Shown: piece by piece, positions 22,047 to 34,512 of the stretch
How the letters are laid out: each line of letters opens with the position of its first letter
Position numbering within the stretch: the stretch's first letter is position 1
Source: Primula veris
Taxonomy: Eukaryota; Streptophyta; Magnoliopsida; Ericales; Primulaceae
Reading direction: 5' to 3'
Assembly (NCBI GenBank): GCA_963682055.1
Contig: OY821746.1
Coordinates: 12,115,992 to 12,179,991 of the forward strand
Length of the DNA stretch: 64,000 nt
Position numbers and translations under genes: made by a program
Notes under the pieces: generated by a model
The model's database searches: none
Told to the model about the DNA's origin: nothing
Seen by the model: only the letters and a program-made list of their open reading frames with translations

Positions 22047-23138
22047 ATGACAAACACGTCGCCTATTCAGTTGCCTATCGGAAGTGAGCATGACCCAATG
22101 GTTGGTGGAGATGTCCATAACATTGGGGGCGATGCGATTGTGGGGGCTACCGCCGATGACGTGGCTGCAGCGGCTGAGGCCGCCGCGGCTGCGGCCATGG
22201 CGGATGCTACGGCCAAAGCTGAGGCTGCGGCCGAAGCAGCGGCCACAGCCAAGGCCGCAGCTAAGGCTGCGGCAAGAGCCAAGGCTGCGGCCAAAGGCAA
22301 GGCACCGATGTATTCGGCTGTGCCTACTTTGCCGACTTCTCATCTGGAGAAACCGGAAAAGTTCAGGGGAGACAACTTTAAACGTTGGCAGCAAAAGATG
22401 CTGTTTTATCTCACGACCCTGAATCTGACCAGGTTTCTCAAGGAGACTGCTCCCGTCCTAAGCGAGGACGATCTGGACGAGCAGTCGTTCTCTGCGGTTG
22501 AGGCATGGAGACATGCCGACTACCTATGCAAGAACTATATCCTGTGTGCTCTAGATGACACGCTGTTCAGTGTTTTCGAGCCCAAAGCTACTGCAAAGGA
22601 GCTATGGGAGACTCTCGAAAATAAGTACAAAGTGAATAACGCTGGCACAAAGAGATTTGTTGTCACAGACTTTCATGAGTACCGTATGACTGACAGCAGG
22701 GGTGTCATGGAGCAAGTTGAGGAGCTACAACTCATTTACCATCGCCTTGAGGCTGAGGGGCTAGTGATAAACGAGCCTTTCCAGGTGGCACTCATGATTG
22801 AGAAATTGCCGCCGTCATGGAAAGACTTTCAAAACTACCTGAAGCACAAGCGGAAGGAAATGAGGTTGGAGGGGCTCATAGAGAAGCTCAACATCGAGGT
22901 GAGCAACCGTCGCTCAGTGAGGAGAGTCGGTGGTGCTATCATCCCGATGGCAAAGGCCAATGTGGTCGAAAGCTCCAACGTCAAACGGAAACGTTTTGAC
23001 ACCGGAGGCAGTGCTGTTGTCGCAAAGAAATTTGCGGGAACCTGCTTTGTGTGTAACAGGACCGGCCATCATGCCGCGGACTGTTATGACAATAAAGGCG
23101 CTGTTAAGCCTAAGCCCCCCCCCCCCGAGGAACTTTAA
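22047..23138 (+). pseudogene. gag: copia Gag, copy 2 (frame lost at C tract)
   Basis: Same protein as copy 1 up to the poly-Pro stretch, with the Ala/Lys-rich N-terminal region, gag core and CX2CX4HX4C knuckle. Here the homopolymer has 12 C (23115-23126), and the frame ends four codons later at a stop. Pol would therefore not be reached without a frameshift. Confidence 0.9.
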
Positions 23139-25287
23139 GGGCAAGGGAAAGAGGAAAGCTCCAGCTCAGGCACATCTGGCCGAGGGAGGACGAGATGACG
23201 ATCACTTTACTGCTGTGGTCTCTGAGGTCAATCTCATGGGGAGCAACCCCAAAGAGTGGTGGCTGGATACCGGCGCCACAAGCCACATCTGCTCAACACG
23301 GTGGATGTTTAAGACCTACGAGGCAGTAGAGGGAGAAAGCTGCTTCATGGGAAATTCTGCTACTTCCAAGGTGGAAGGAAAAGGAATGGTGGTGATGAAG
23401 ATGACTTCGGGAAAAGAGCTGAGATTGACCAATGTGCTCCATGTTCCGGATATCCGTAAGAATCTGGTATCCGGATCGGTGATGGTGAAGAACGGGTTCA
23501 AGCTAGTTTTAGAATCCGATAAAATTGTAATCACCAAAAATGGTGTCTATGTAGGTCGTGGCTATATGACCAACGGCATGTTTAAGTTAAACGTAGGGAC
23601 ACCTGCTCCCAATAAAGGTGCGAAAGCTGAGGCTAGCACTAGCAATGTAATGACTGTTGCCCAAGAGGCCAATAAAAATTCTGAGTTTAATTATTTATTT
23701 GAGTCATTTCATTTGTGGCATGGTAGATTAGGTCACGTGAATTATAATTCTTTAAAGAAATTAATATCACGAAAACTAATACCAAATTTCGTTTTTGATA
23801 AGCAGCACAAATGTGAGATTTGTGTAGAGGCAAAATTAACGAAATCATCGTTTCAACATGTTGAACGAGAAAGTGAACCTCTCGGTCTAATACACACGGA
23901 TGTATGCGACTTAAAGTTTATACAAACGCGAGGAGGGAAAAAGTACTTTATCACCTTTATAGATGATTGTACTAGATACTGTTACGTTTACTTAATGAGA
24001 AGTAAAGACGAAGCAGTAGAGAAATTCGCTCTTTATAAGACCGAAGTTGAAAATCAACTCAATAAGAAAATTAAAACATTGAGAAGTGATAGAGGCGGTG
24101 AATATGAATCACCGTTTGAACAGATATGCGCTGAAAGCGGCATTATACATCAAACCACAGCCCCATACACTCCCGAGCAAAATGGAGTTGCTGAGCGTAA
24201 AAATAGAACGCTAAAGGAAATGATGAATGCTATGCTAATCAGTTCTGGTTTACCCCAGAACATGTGGGGGGAAGCGATACTTTCCGCTAACTATGTTTTA
24301 AACAAGTTACCACATAAGAAGCGAGAAAAGACTCCATATGAATTATGGAAAGGTCATCAACCCAGTTATAAGAACCTGCGGGTTTGGGGTTGTCTCGCAA
24401 AGGTCCTAGTTCCCACTCCTAAGAGGATGAGAATTGGTCCTAAGACGGTGGACTGTGTGTTCATCGGATATGCACAGAATAGTAGTGCATATCGGTTTCT
24501 CGTGCACAAGTCGGACAATCCCGATGTACACGTAGATACGTATATGGAAAGCCGAGAGGCCTCTTTCTTTGAAGATATCTTTCCCCGGAAATTACCTACA
24601 TCTGTACCAACTGAAGAGTTGAACAGTGAAGGAAATGTGGGGGCAAGTGAACCGACAGAGGAAGAGGAAGAGAAAGAGCCTCGGCGCAGCAAAAGGGCAA
24701 GGAAGGAAACTTCCTTTGGACCTGATTTCCTAACCTTCATGATTGAAGGCGAACCGGTGACATATAAACAAGCTATGTCAACACCGGATTCCCAATATTG
24801 GGAAGAAGCTATTCAAAATGAAATTGAATCAATCATGCAAAACCACACTTGGGAACTAGTGGATCTTCTGAAAGGATGTAAGCCCCTAGGTCACAAGTGG
24901 GTCTTCAAGAGGAAGTTAAAGGTTGACGGCACGATTGAGAAATACAAGGCGAGACTTGTAGTGAAAGGCTTCAGGCAAACGGAAGGTGTCGATTATTTTG
25001 ACACTTATGCTCCTGTCTCCAGGAAAAGGTCTATCCGAATCGTCATTGCTCTCGCAGCTTTGTTTGATATGGAAATACATCAAATGGATGTAAAGACGGC
25101 GTTTCTGAATGGAGAACTGGAAGAAGAAATTTACATGGAACAACCGGAAGGGTTTGTAGTTCCTGGTAAAGAGCACCAAGTGTGCAAACTTGTAAAGTCT
25201 CTATATGGACTCAAACAAGCGCCAAAGCAATGGCACGAGAAGTTTGATAGAATTATGTTATCAAACGGTTTTCACATTAATGAGTGA
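23125..25287 (+). pseudogene. pol: copia Pol part 1, copy 2: protease, integrase, RT N-terminal half
   Basis: Same translation as copy 1: protease DTGA, HHCC zinc finger, integrase DDE residues and RT fingers, ending at the same stop after GFHINE. An open frame reaches upstream to about 22930, but that part is an out-of-frame reading of gag. Confidence 0.92.
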
Positions 25288-26302
25288 TAAATGTGTCTAC
25301 TCTAAAGGAAGTGGAAGAGACTGTGTCGTAGTCTGTCTCTATGTGGATGACATGATCATAATTGGGAGTAATGATAGAATCAGCTCCACAAAGAAAATGT
25401 TGTCACAACACTTCGATATGAAGGATCTGGGTATAGCTGATGTAATACTTGGTATGAAGATTACCAAAACATCAGAAGGATATGCCTTGTCCCAAGGTCA
25501 CTATGTTAAACAAGTTTTAGACAAGTTTGACAAGGGCAGTAAGGCGATGTCTAGAACCCCAATTGAGTTCAACTGTAACCTGAAAAAGAATTTCGGTAAA
25601 AGTGTGAATCAATTAGAGTTCTCCCGAGTCATAGGCAGTCTCATGTATATAATGAATTGCACCAGACCAGACATAGCAAACTCAGTGAGTAGACTGAGCA
25701 GATACACCAGTAATCCAAATGAGGAACACTGGAAGGCCATAATGAAACTTCTCAGGTATATGAGGTTTTCAGCCGATTACGGGCTGCACTATACCAGATA
25801 TCCAGCGGTACTGGAAGGCTATTCAGATGCCAATTGGATATCAGACTCCAATAGCACAAGATCCACGAGTGGATATGTGTTTATAATGGGAGGAGCTGCT
25901 GTGTCTTGGAGATCCTCCAAACAGACATGTATTGCAAGGTCAACTATGGAATCTGAATTCATAGCGTTAGACTTAGCAACCGAAGAGGCAGACTGGCTGA
26001 GAAGTCTATTGGAAGGAATTCCAATGTGGCCGAAACCTGTTCCCGCAATAAGCATGCATTGCGATAGTCAATCAGCAATTGCACGGGCACAGGATCATAT
26101 GTATAATGGAAAGTCTCGACATATACGTCGAAGACATAAATCCGTAAGGGAATTGTTATCCAACGGTGTGGTATCCTTAGATTTTGTGAGATCAAAGGAA
26201 AACATAGCGGATCCATTAACAAAAGGCTTGACTCAAGTAGGAGTCGAGACGTCATCGAACGGAATGGGATTAAAGTCCATTAAATTGGTGGCCCCAACAT
26301 AG
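25283..26302 (+). pseudogene. pol: copia Pol part 2, copy 2: RT C-terminal half and RNase H
   Basis: Same as copy 1: YVDD box, RT thumb, RNase H with GYSDANW and [10 protein letters not shown], and a normal terminal stop. The frameshift before it is identical in both copies, so it predates the duplication of the unit. Confidence 0.92.
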
Positions 26303-26859
26303 GCAACCCAACCTAAACGGAATATTTCCTGATAGGTTCAAAGGGAAACTGAACTGTGAGGGCAACTGAACAAAGCACTCGGGAACCTGGGGTTCCCAGC
26401 CCATTTCCGCGATGACAGAGTGATAGACCTGTACCATTGTAAGGGTGAGCTTGAGGCTCTTAATGATCCAAGTAACTCGACGGTCGAGTAAAGTGAGTCA
26501 GGACACTTTCGACTTGGAACACCTATAACGAGTGTGTAAGGCCGGTACCATGTGATGAGCTTGGGCTAATTCACTAGAGCACTCAGTTGAAGTTGCCAAG
26601 GCAGTCCAGGCCAAATATGGACAACAACTAAAGGGCCTAGTACGTGGGTAGAGAGGGCACTGTGCGGGTGCCATTCTGGGATACACAAAGCTTGATGGTT
26701 CAAAGCTTTACAGCTACCTAATAGCAGTATTCTGGGTGGTATTCCGCTACGGCAGGTTCAAGGCGCGCGCTACCTGACCTTAGGCAGTGAACTTTTGCGG
26801 TTCTCTTGATTTGCATTTAGGACATGGGCTTTCGAGCCAATTGCATTCATGTGGGGGAT

Positions 26860-28326
26860 TGTTGGAAAAATGTAGGAAAACATGTATTTTATACATGGTT
26901 GTTCCAAGTGGTCAGGGACCATCTTTGAGTCAATTTTCAATGCGACTCCTCAGTTTTTCTGAGGCCATACTCAATGCGGTTGAGTAGCTCGTGCGACTAG
27001 CTTCGCAACGGTATATCGCATGACCTATTCGGAGGAAGGGTGTGAATGATAATTGGACTCGAAGGTTGGTACTCGAAAGAGGCAATAAAGCCAATGCTGG
27101 AAAATGAGAAAAGAAATGGGATTTAACCCATGAGGGTTATCCCACATTGGAAAATCATGAGTGATTTTTACAATATATATACTAGGGTATCTCATGTGGA
27201 TATCAAGTAGTGTGTCCATATACACATGTGTGTATTGTGTACCACATATGGGCTTGCTCGACGGGCGGGCTTACTCGACGGGCGGGCTTGCTCGACGGGT
27301 TTTTAACTCAACGGGAAAAGTGCGCCTGTTCGGGAAAAGTGCGCCTGTTCGGGAAAAGCGTGCCTGTTCGGGAAAAGCGTGCATGTTCGGGAAAAAGTGC
27401 GTCTGTTCGGGAAAAGCGTGCCTGTTCGGAAAAAGTGCGCCTGTTCGGGAAAAGCTTCCAGCAAACCTGTAACTGTTGCAATAAATATGATTTGATTGCA
27501 AAGTTAATACTGCAGTTTCGAATTTCGAAAACTGACAGTAGTAAAGTGACCTTAATGGCTGAGATACTCAGCAAGCCTATAAATAGGCAGACTCCCCACA
27601 TGTCAAATAGACAATATTCTGAAATAAAATACAGAAGCATATATCATCTCTCAAAAACAGCATTACATTTTAGAACCAGAGAGAACCACCCACCAACAGC
27701 TCGACCTTGACTCGTCGCCAGTTTCCGGCGAGTCATCCGAGACGTTGTACCTTGGGATCGAAGCGCCAACGCAACCAGAAACCTTAAGGTGGTTGGACGA
27801 ATATCGGTTAAGGGCATACTGTTAACAGTAGCCTCGTCTTATTTTATTCTATTCTGTCCATTTCATTTACTTCTTTTAATTCTGTCCATTTCATTTACGC
27901 ATTCAATTCTGTCCTTTTTATTTTAGTATTTCAATTGTTGTCCTTAGCTGTAGCTTTATATTCTGTTTGTACTTATCTGTAATTAGTTTAAAGTTCTGTT
28001 TTTTGCTGTAATTACTATTCTGTAATTTAATTCTGTAATTAGAATAGTTTCAATTCAGTCCTGTAATTTCAATTTCAAACAGAACAGTCCGGCTGTTAAG
28101 TTTGTACTTTCCAGTCTGGCAGTTTCTATTTATTGCAATTCAGTACATCAGATTATTAATTAATAATAATCTGATAACGTTTGCTTTAATTATTTTCAGT
28201 ACCTACATGTTGTAATCAGTTTATTGTATTTCATTTGAAAATTAATAAAGATTACACTGGTTTTAATTAATTCTTGTTTAGTCCTTTTATTATTATTAAT
28301 TGTTATTTCGTACACGGAAACCAACA
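26860..28326 (+). repeat. LTR 3 (outer 3'), 1467 bp
   Basis: TGTTGG...CCAACA followed by the target duplication AATAC. It differs from LTR 2 at only two sites seen, 28219 and 28238, both near the 3' end. Confidence 0.95.
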
Positions 28327-28396
28327 AATACAAAGAAACAGGGGTTTACATCCCTGAAGTTACAAAATTAGCCTAATCTTAAATTTTGAGCTTAGC

Positions 28397-28503
28397 TCAC
28401 GCATTGCTGCCCACATCTGGAATTTCAATGTTCGCCCTTAAAGCATCAAGTTCCTCACTTAGCACATTGTTTTCGTGAGCCAGCCTCTCTTTCTCCTTCG
28501 ATT
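28397..28503 (-). CDS. Terminal exon of an unidentified gene (coiled-coil tail)
   Basis: On the minus strand an acceptor (CATGCTAG) is followed by an open stretch reading SKEKERLAHENNVLSEEL, then DALRANIEIPDVGSNA and TGA. The Leu/Glu/Lys pattern is coiled-coil-like and recalls the C-terminal ends of K-domain MADS-box proteins, but I cannot assign it. The upstream exons were not found. They may lie further right beyond inserted repeats, or the gene may be broken. The copia array sits about 70 nt downstream of the stop, on the opposite strand, so it would be within the 3' untranslated region. Confidence 0.4.
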
Positions 28504-28599
28504 CTAGCATGTACCAACCATAAAACGTAGAACTTAATACTCCACAGCAACAGAAAATAATATCCTAACACGGGTACTTATGTTGTGTAACATCGAGAA

Positions 28600-28850
28600 A
28601 TATCCTAACACGTTTAGTGAAGAAATGACTTATTCAGATGTAGCATTCTGAAAAGTAGCTATGAAAGATGAAATGGACTATATATTATCTATCAATACTT
28701 GGTTTTGGTGGATCTTCCTCTTACTTCTAAACCTCTTGATACACGGGTACTTAGAAGTGTTAGGTCTTAGATGCTAGGATTTCATGGGCTACTTGTTTGT
28801 TATTGTAGTGGCAAAACAATGTTTGGGAATATATTGAATCAGCTCTTAAT
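28600..28850 (+). pseudogene. Decayed copia RT fragment (N-terminal part)
   Basis: The + strand reads AMKDEMDYILSINTW followed by DLPLTSKPLDTR in shifted frames, matching the start of copia reverse transcriptase (A..EM..I..N.TW..VDLP...KP). It is frameshifted and unrelated in sequence to the intact array upstream. Confidence 0.6.
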
Positions 28851-28916
28851 TTGATAAAATTATTGGTTGACAATTTTCAATAAGTTGTTTAGTGAGTACG
28901 TGTACGTTGCAATCTC

Positions 28917-29062
28917 AGTTGTAATTGAAGAATACAACTAAAAACTAACGGACAGATTCTATAATGATCATGTCAAATATATTTTGTAGAGTTGTAATTG
29001 AAGAATACAACTAAAAACTAACGGACAGATTCTATAATGATCATGTCAAAAATATTTTGTAG
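28917..29062. repeat. 73-bp tandem duplication
   Basis: 28917-28989 and 28990-29062 are almost identical direct copies beginning AGTTGTAATTGAAG; one T/A difference was seen. Confidence 0.9.
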
Positions 29063-30235
29063 AGTCTAAAATGTGTTGATCAAGTTTTTAAGATTTGAAT
29101 TAATCTTGGAAATAAGATTTAAACTAGATCTTTCATTGTTGGAGATGGACTAAAATATTAGAATAAGGATCCAAGTCAAATAATGAAATAATATCTGGAT
29201 ATATTTCTTATTTGGTTATGTTAGTATCTTTTGTAAAGATATAAATAAAGGGTAAATCTAACAAGTGTATTAGATAAGAAACTTAATTAAGATAACACAT
29301 TTAATAATTAAGATAACACATTTAATATTTGTAATTACATATGGAAATACTTTTTGGAGTGAGATTTTGGGGGAATGTAAGTAAATCTGTAGCGAATAAT
29401 TTGTTAAAAAAATAAATTTATCAATATTTTATTTTATTTATTTCCATATTTCAATTCTAAATATTGTTAGAGAAGATCTTTTTTAATTTTATTGTAGTTT
29501 CAATTATGATTCTATATTTTTATTTGAGTTTTATTATGTTGGAAAAGTAATTTTTATTTTTATTATTTAATTAATATTTAATTTTATGTTAGTTTCAACT
29601 AGAATTGCATTTTATTTGTGTTTTATTGTGTTGGAAAAGTGGTTTTTAGTGTATTAAATCATAATATATCAATTGTAAATACTATTATCATAAACTATTA
29701 AGTGATGGATTAAGTAATGAATCGGATTTTTACTAGTCATAAATAACTACATGCATTTAAGTTATGGATAATGCTTAAACAATGCCCCGTGGCACTTTTT
29801 AGCCAAACCGATAAATAAATTCGATTATCCTTCATTATGTTGTGTTCAATACAATTTAAATATTTTGGTTAGAGATATTGAGAACACCCGTTGAGAACTA
29901 ATAAGAGAGAAATCCTGATGGGATGACATTGATTAATTTGGTACATGATTAGGTAGAAGCAATATAGAGATAGTCATATACTAGTGACTGAGTCATTAAC
30001 TATGTTAAGTATTAAGTCGTATATTATAAGTATAACAATATCAATATAAGCTGCATGAGACTTCTCAATATGTAGACTAGATTTGAGTCGAACTCCGTTA
30101 TTAAATATCATTTGTTCAACGTTCTAATAAGCTCATCATATACGTAAGTTACATGCAACTGTTAGTCACAACTAAAACTGCAACTCAAACCCTGTTACAC
30201 CACTCAGAACTTCAGGTTTTTGAAATTTTAGAAAG
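29063..30235. other. AT-rich sequence between two copia fragments
   Basis: A TGTTGG start at about 29138 followed by a TATA-like GATATAAATAAAGGG (about 29239) hints at an old LTR, but no end or partner could be defined. It contains no coding frame. Confidence 0.3.
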
Positions 30236-30625
30236 GAAATATCATGCCGATGATTCGATTCACGTGCTCAAGGCAAGGCTAGATGTAAAGGCCGTTAGAT
30301 TAAAAAAAAGAAAGAACCAGTTATTTTGATACCTATGCTCTGCTGACAATGGTTGTTTTGATTCCGGTCTTTATAGTTGCATCCGTCATATATGGCTACA
30401 TCAAATGTATGCAAACATAACCTTTTTAGAGGGTGGTTTAGATGTAGAGGTCGGCATGAAACAACCTAGATACCTAGATCTAACCAAGTGTCAAGTTGGA
30501 TAATAATTATAGTAGAGAAATAGCACAGGTGAAGTACAATATTGATATTCGAAGCATGATGTATGTCATGCATTATACTAAGACCGAATATAGCAATGGT
30601 TGTTTGCAAATTAAACTAAATAGAC
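30236..30625 (+). pseudogene. Decayed copia RT fragment (palm to thumb)
   Basis: In several frames the + strand gives KARLDVKAV, a DTYAP-like stretch, HIWLHQMYANITFLEGGLDVEV and QVKYNIDIRSMMYVMHYTKTEYS. These correspond to KARLVAKGF, HQMDVKTAFLNG and the IGSLMYAMHCTRPDIA block of copia RT. It is likely the same relic as 28600-28850, separated by later DNA. Confidence 0.6.
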
Positions 30626-32010
30626 TTTTTGGTCCTAAATTTCCATCACAATTTACGCAATTCACATTCTATTATTTGTCTACACACTTTTTCCAAGTTA
30701 GCCAATGAAATTTGTTGTTGCCTTTAAGTTGACCCATAAAAAAATTGCTAAAATTTAACCGACTTCATTAATCATGATTCTAGGCGGATTCATTGATTGT
30801 AAAGAATGAACAGGAACAGAATGATGAACATGTTTTAGTAAGAACCAATTTTATCTTCCATATATATATAGAGTTTGAGATTTACAGGTTGCCATCTTGC
30901 TTCTGACTTTCTGAATAACCTCATGAAACAATAAGCACTTTTTGTGACTAGAGAAAATCTTACATCCCAAATAAGTATGTAGATTTCGTGCACTTATTAC
31001 CCAAAGTGTTGTTAATAACATTCTTTTGTTCTTTAGTAATAATTATAAAGATATAAATAAAAATTTTAACCAAGCTTATTTCCTAATCAGCAGTATCCAG
31101 ATTACATAGTTTAAGCACTCGTTTGTTAACAGGATATCTTGACTGTGATTGGACAAAAAATAGTGATGGATCCACTAATACTTTGTTTCGTAGAAAAATT
31201 GACATTAGACATTAAATACTTTTGAAGTACAAATAACCCCATTTATGAGTATATAGAAACCCACCCCGGGTGGTATTGATAATGCCAGTCCAAGACATAA
31301 TTGGTAAAGTAGCAAATTGACTTTTACAGCCGTCTCCCATTTTCCTCTTCATCTCCCTTCTTCCTGCGATACAAGATATATACACTACAATACATAATTT
31401 TTTAAAGTAACCTTATTTATGTAAATATTCCTTAATTTATAAATATATATAATATATTTTGAGTATGAAAATTTAGTTTTTTTTTCCAAAAGTCATTTAT
31501 AATTCGGTTAAGGCCGAGAACAAGTTTAAAATTCTGTCTACAGTTGACTGTGTTGGAGAATTGAAAATAATCAGATATTTTTTTTCATATTTCATCTTTA
31601 TAAATTGTTGTAAAATTGAAGATATCTTTTAAATGTTTAATACTATAATTTTGTTCTTGTTGTTATTATCAGTTTTTTTTCTTCTATTTTTTAATTCATA
31701 AAATTATGATAATGTAAGGAATTTTTATTTTATGAAATTGTATGTTTAGTTAACTAAACCAAAAAAATTAACATTTTTACTTTCTATTTTCTTATTTAAC
31801 ATACTTTTAACAAATATTGCAAAATGGTAGAATAGTAAGTATTACATATTGGTACCATGGAATATGTAATCTTGCAAACAAACATCACATTGTACCACAA
31901 ATACTATGGACAATAGTCCAAACAAACAAACACAAAATATGGCTAATTGATTGCATTAATAGTCCAACACTAATCCCATCTACTTTCATAATACCCCTTG
32001 CCCATCATGT
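30626..32010. other. AT-rich intergenic sequence, nothing recognised
   Basis: No gene or element ends identified. Short open frames here have no recognisable content. Confidence 0.4.
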
Positions 32011-32014
32011 CTCG

Positions 32015-32878
32015 GGTAGTGGCGGAACCAATACCAAATGTATGAGCTTGCCAAAATAATTAATAAAAACACATAATATTTTTCAAAGTATAAACACGGA
32101 GAAGCCGGATTTTTTTAAACATTTTTTTACCGTATTTTCTTATTTTTTTAACCTTGGGTTTTTAATTAAAATGTATTTGATTTCTAAATTATTATTTTTT
32201 CCGCTCTTTTTTGACAATTACGACTTTTTTTTCAAACTCTCAAAAAAACCACAACAGTAATGTCACGTGCAGTAACGTCTCGAAAGTTTCAGCGTTTTAA
32301 AATTGACTAAAAAATAAATAAAATAGAAACCAAAACGATATAAAAAAGTAAAATTAAGAATCAAGAGTAAAAAGATTAAGAAACAAATGTAAAAAAATAT
32401 AAAAGCTGAAAAACCAAATTTATATTAAATAATAGATATATACGAACAATCAAATATATATTACAACATTTTATTGTACTCACATCACTTTATTAAAATA
32501 CAAACCAACAAAAATTCTTTTATAAATTTTGTTTGCACTCATCACTATCTGTTGTTGTAATTATTATTATTTTTTATAATTTTTTTCAAGATATGTGTTA
32601 CGTGTCAACATGATAATTTGATGTAAAGTGTCTTTTATTATCATTTGCATATATATTAGTTTTTAAATAGTACTTATATATTATGATCATATAAAAAATC
32701 ATACTATGTTATTGCACTAACAATATATATTTTTGATAGGGGTTACTAAAAAAAATTTAAATGGTTGCCAAAATACCTTATATATAAATTATTTTTAAAA
32801 ATACTAATAAAAAAAATTTATTTTTCGAAATTGTGGGGTTGCCGTGACAACCCCCAGTCATATGCATGTTCCGCCCAT
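32015..32878. mobile_element. Probable old hAT-like non-autonomous element
   Basis: The left end TAGTGGCGGAACCA and the right end TGTTCCGCCCATG are inverted matches around GGCGGAAC, like the GTGGCGGA ends of the element at 1132. No exact target duplication was found, and the interior is AT-rich and non-coding. Confidence 0.45.
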
Positions 32879-32899
32879 GATCCCAGGACTGTTAATTCT

Positions 32900-33085
32900 C
32901 CCGCTAAACGAGGCCTAAGAAGTTTATTGATATTTTTGATGAAATTTTTATCAGCAATACTAAAGATAATCAAATTATCTGCAAATTATATGTGTCTGAT
33001 AATAGGACTGCCAAGAGGACTTTTGAAAAGTTACGACTGTTTATTATACATAAGAGCATTTAGATTTATGGTAACAACTTATGAA
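32900..33085 (-). pseudogene. LINE reverse transcriptase fragment
   Basis: The minus strand reads FKSPLGSPIIRHI, then FADNLIIFSIADKNFIKNINKLLRP, matching the SP...HLAFADDIIIFS region of L1-type RT. The FADD catalytic box has become FADN. The + strand open frame over this segment is a shadow. Confidence 0.6.
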
Positions 33086-33089
33086 TAAA

Positions 33090-34504
33090 TAATAAATAAG
33101 TTGGCTAAGAGTGAATCTTGAGTGAATCTTGAGTGAATCTTCTTCTCTTAAACCATTTATAGGCTAGGAGTGTATTTAGTTAGTACAAATATTCTATTTA
33201 TATTCTCTAACTTATTTCGTATCTTCTTATTTATTTTCACTTAAATTTAAAATTTTCACAACTTATTCCGCAAATTTATAAGATTTTATATTATATTGTA
33301 TTCAAAATTTATAACATTTGGACATAATATTGTTTTATACATTTTTTTTAAGATCTAATGTTTAATTTACACTAATTTATATATTTATTCTAAAATAAAT
33401 TGTGTGTGGATTTTATTTTAAAAATAATTATTATAATGTATTTATGCATGTATTATATTAATTGTATAATCTTTTTCAATTTTTTTAAATAAAATAAGTA
33501 AGAGTGACACGAAATGGGTTAAAGAATAAGAGTTTGAACTATGTGCTGTAACATAAATATTGTTATCAGAAACTAGCCTCCATATCCTGTCAATCTAACA
33601 TATTGGAATTCCATTTTCCTCATTACTGTCATAAGAAAATGCCACGAAGGTCCTTATAACGACATTATTGCCAGAAACCCTTATTATTGCCGTATCCAAT
33701 GCGTACTCTATAATTTAGGGCTTTAGTGAAGTCATTTTAACACAAATCCTTGACTAACCTGGTCCAGTTAGACTTGCAGTTGGTTCATCTATTGTGAGAG
33801 GATTGCCAAAAAGCAATAGCTATATAGAAAATGATGTCAATGTTATATAAGTGTATTAGCAGTGTAGGAAACAAAATATGCATTGAAGCTACTGTTATTC
33901 AATTTCATTATAAAATTATAGAACCACTAAAAAATACACATAAGATAGTGATCAATAAAACATCGAATAAGAATATGCTTATCGCTACTACACCAATACG
34001 ATGCTCTGATTTAAAATATAAAATAGAAAGATCTTTTTAATAACATTAATATGCGGCTTTCCGTGAGTAAATTTACCAGCATGTATTTAAAAAGTTTAGA
34101 AAGAATTTTTAGATTTTCAACATAGTATTCTAGATTGAAGGCTCACCACTTATGTTTTCTAATAACAGAATTTTAACTTCTAAAACTTGAGATTTTACAA
34201 TAGAAGTGAAATATTTGGTAGGAGGAGAGTCTGGGGAGATAGGTTGATAGACTTTGTTAGGTGCTAGATCGGATTTGTCCCACTCCGATGACTAATTAAC
34301 TGCATGGTGAGAGATGTTATCGGCCCCCATACAAACGTAAAAAAATAAAAAAATATGCATGGTGAGCCATATATGGCTGTTATCGTCTTAGAGAGAAACA
34401 AAATTGATTTTTGTTTTTGTTTTTTCCTATAGATTGATATTATTATGTTGCTACTGGCTACAGTCTAGCTATAAGAGTAGTCATCAAAAGGGATATTTAA
34501 AAGA
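33090..34504. other. Intergenic sequence with a small GTGAATCTTGA repeat
   Basis: GAGTGAATCTT occurs three times in tandem at about 33108-33142. Nothing else is recognised, although 33560-33810 is less AT-rich than its surroundings. Confidence 0.4.
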
Positions 34505-34512
34505 GTGATAGG

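Larger units (their letters stand above)
13031..28331 (+). mobile_element. Tandem Ty1/copia array: LTR-internal-LTR-internal-LTR
   Basis: Three LTRs (13036-15056, 20227-21693, 26860-28326) enclose two internal regions of 5170 and 5166 bp. All LTRs begin TGTTGG and end CCAACA. The 5-bp target duplication AATAC occurs only at the outermost borders (13031-13035 and 28327-28331). The array is therefore one insertion that was later expanded, not two insertions. The internal regions differ in length by exactly the 4 bases of a C homopolymer and give the same translations elsewhere. Domain order protease, integrase, reverse transcriptase, RNase H places it in Ty1/copia. Confidence 0.97.

Noticed and set aside
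13031..28331. Two independent copia insertions side by side
   Set aside because: There is only one target duplication, at the outer borders, and a shared middle LTR.
32765..33088. 107-aa + strand frame
   Set aside because: It spans the end of a hAT-like element and the reverse of a LINE RT fragment; its content is explained by the minus strand.
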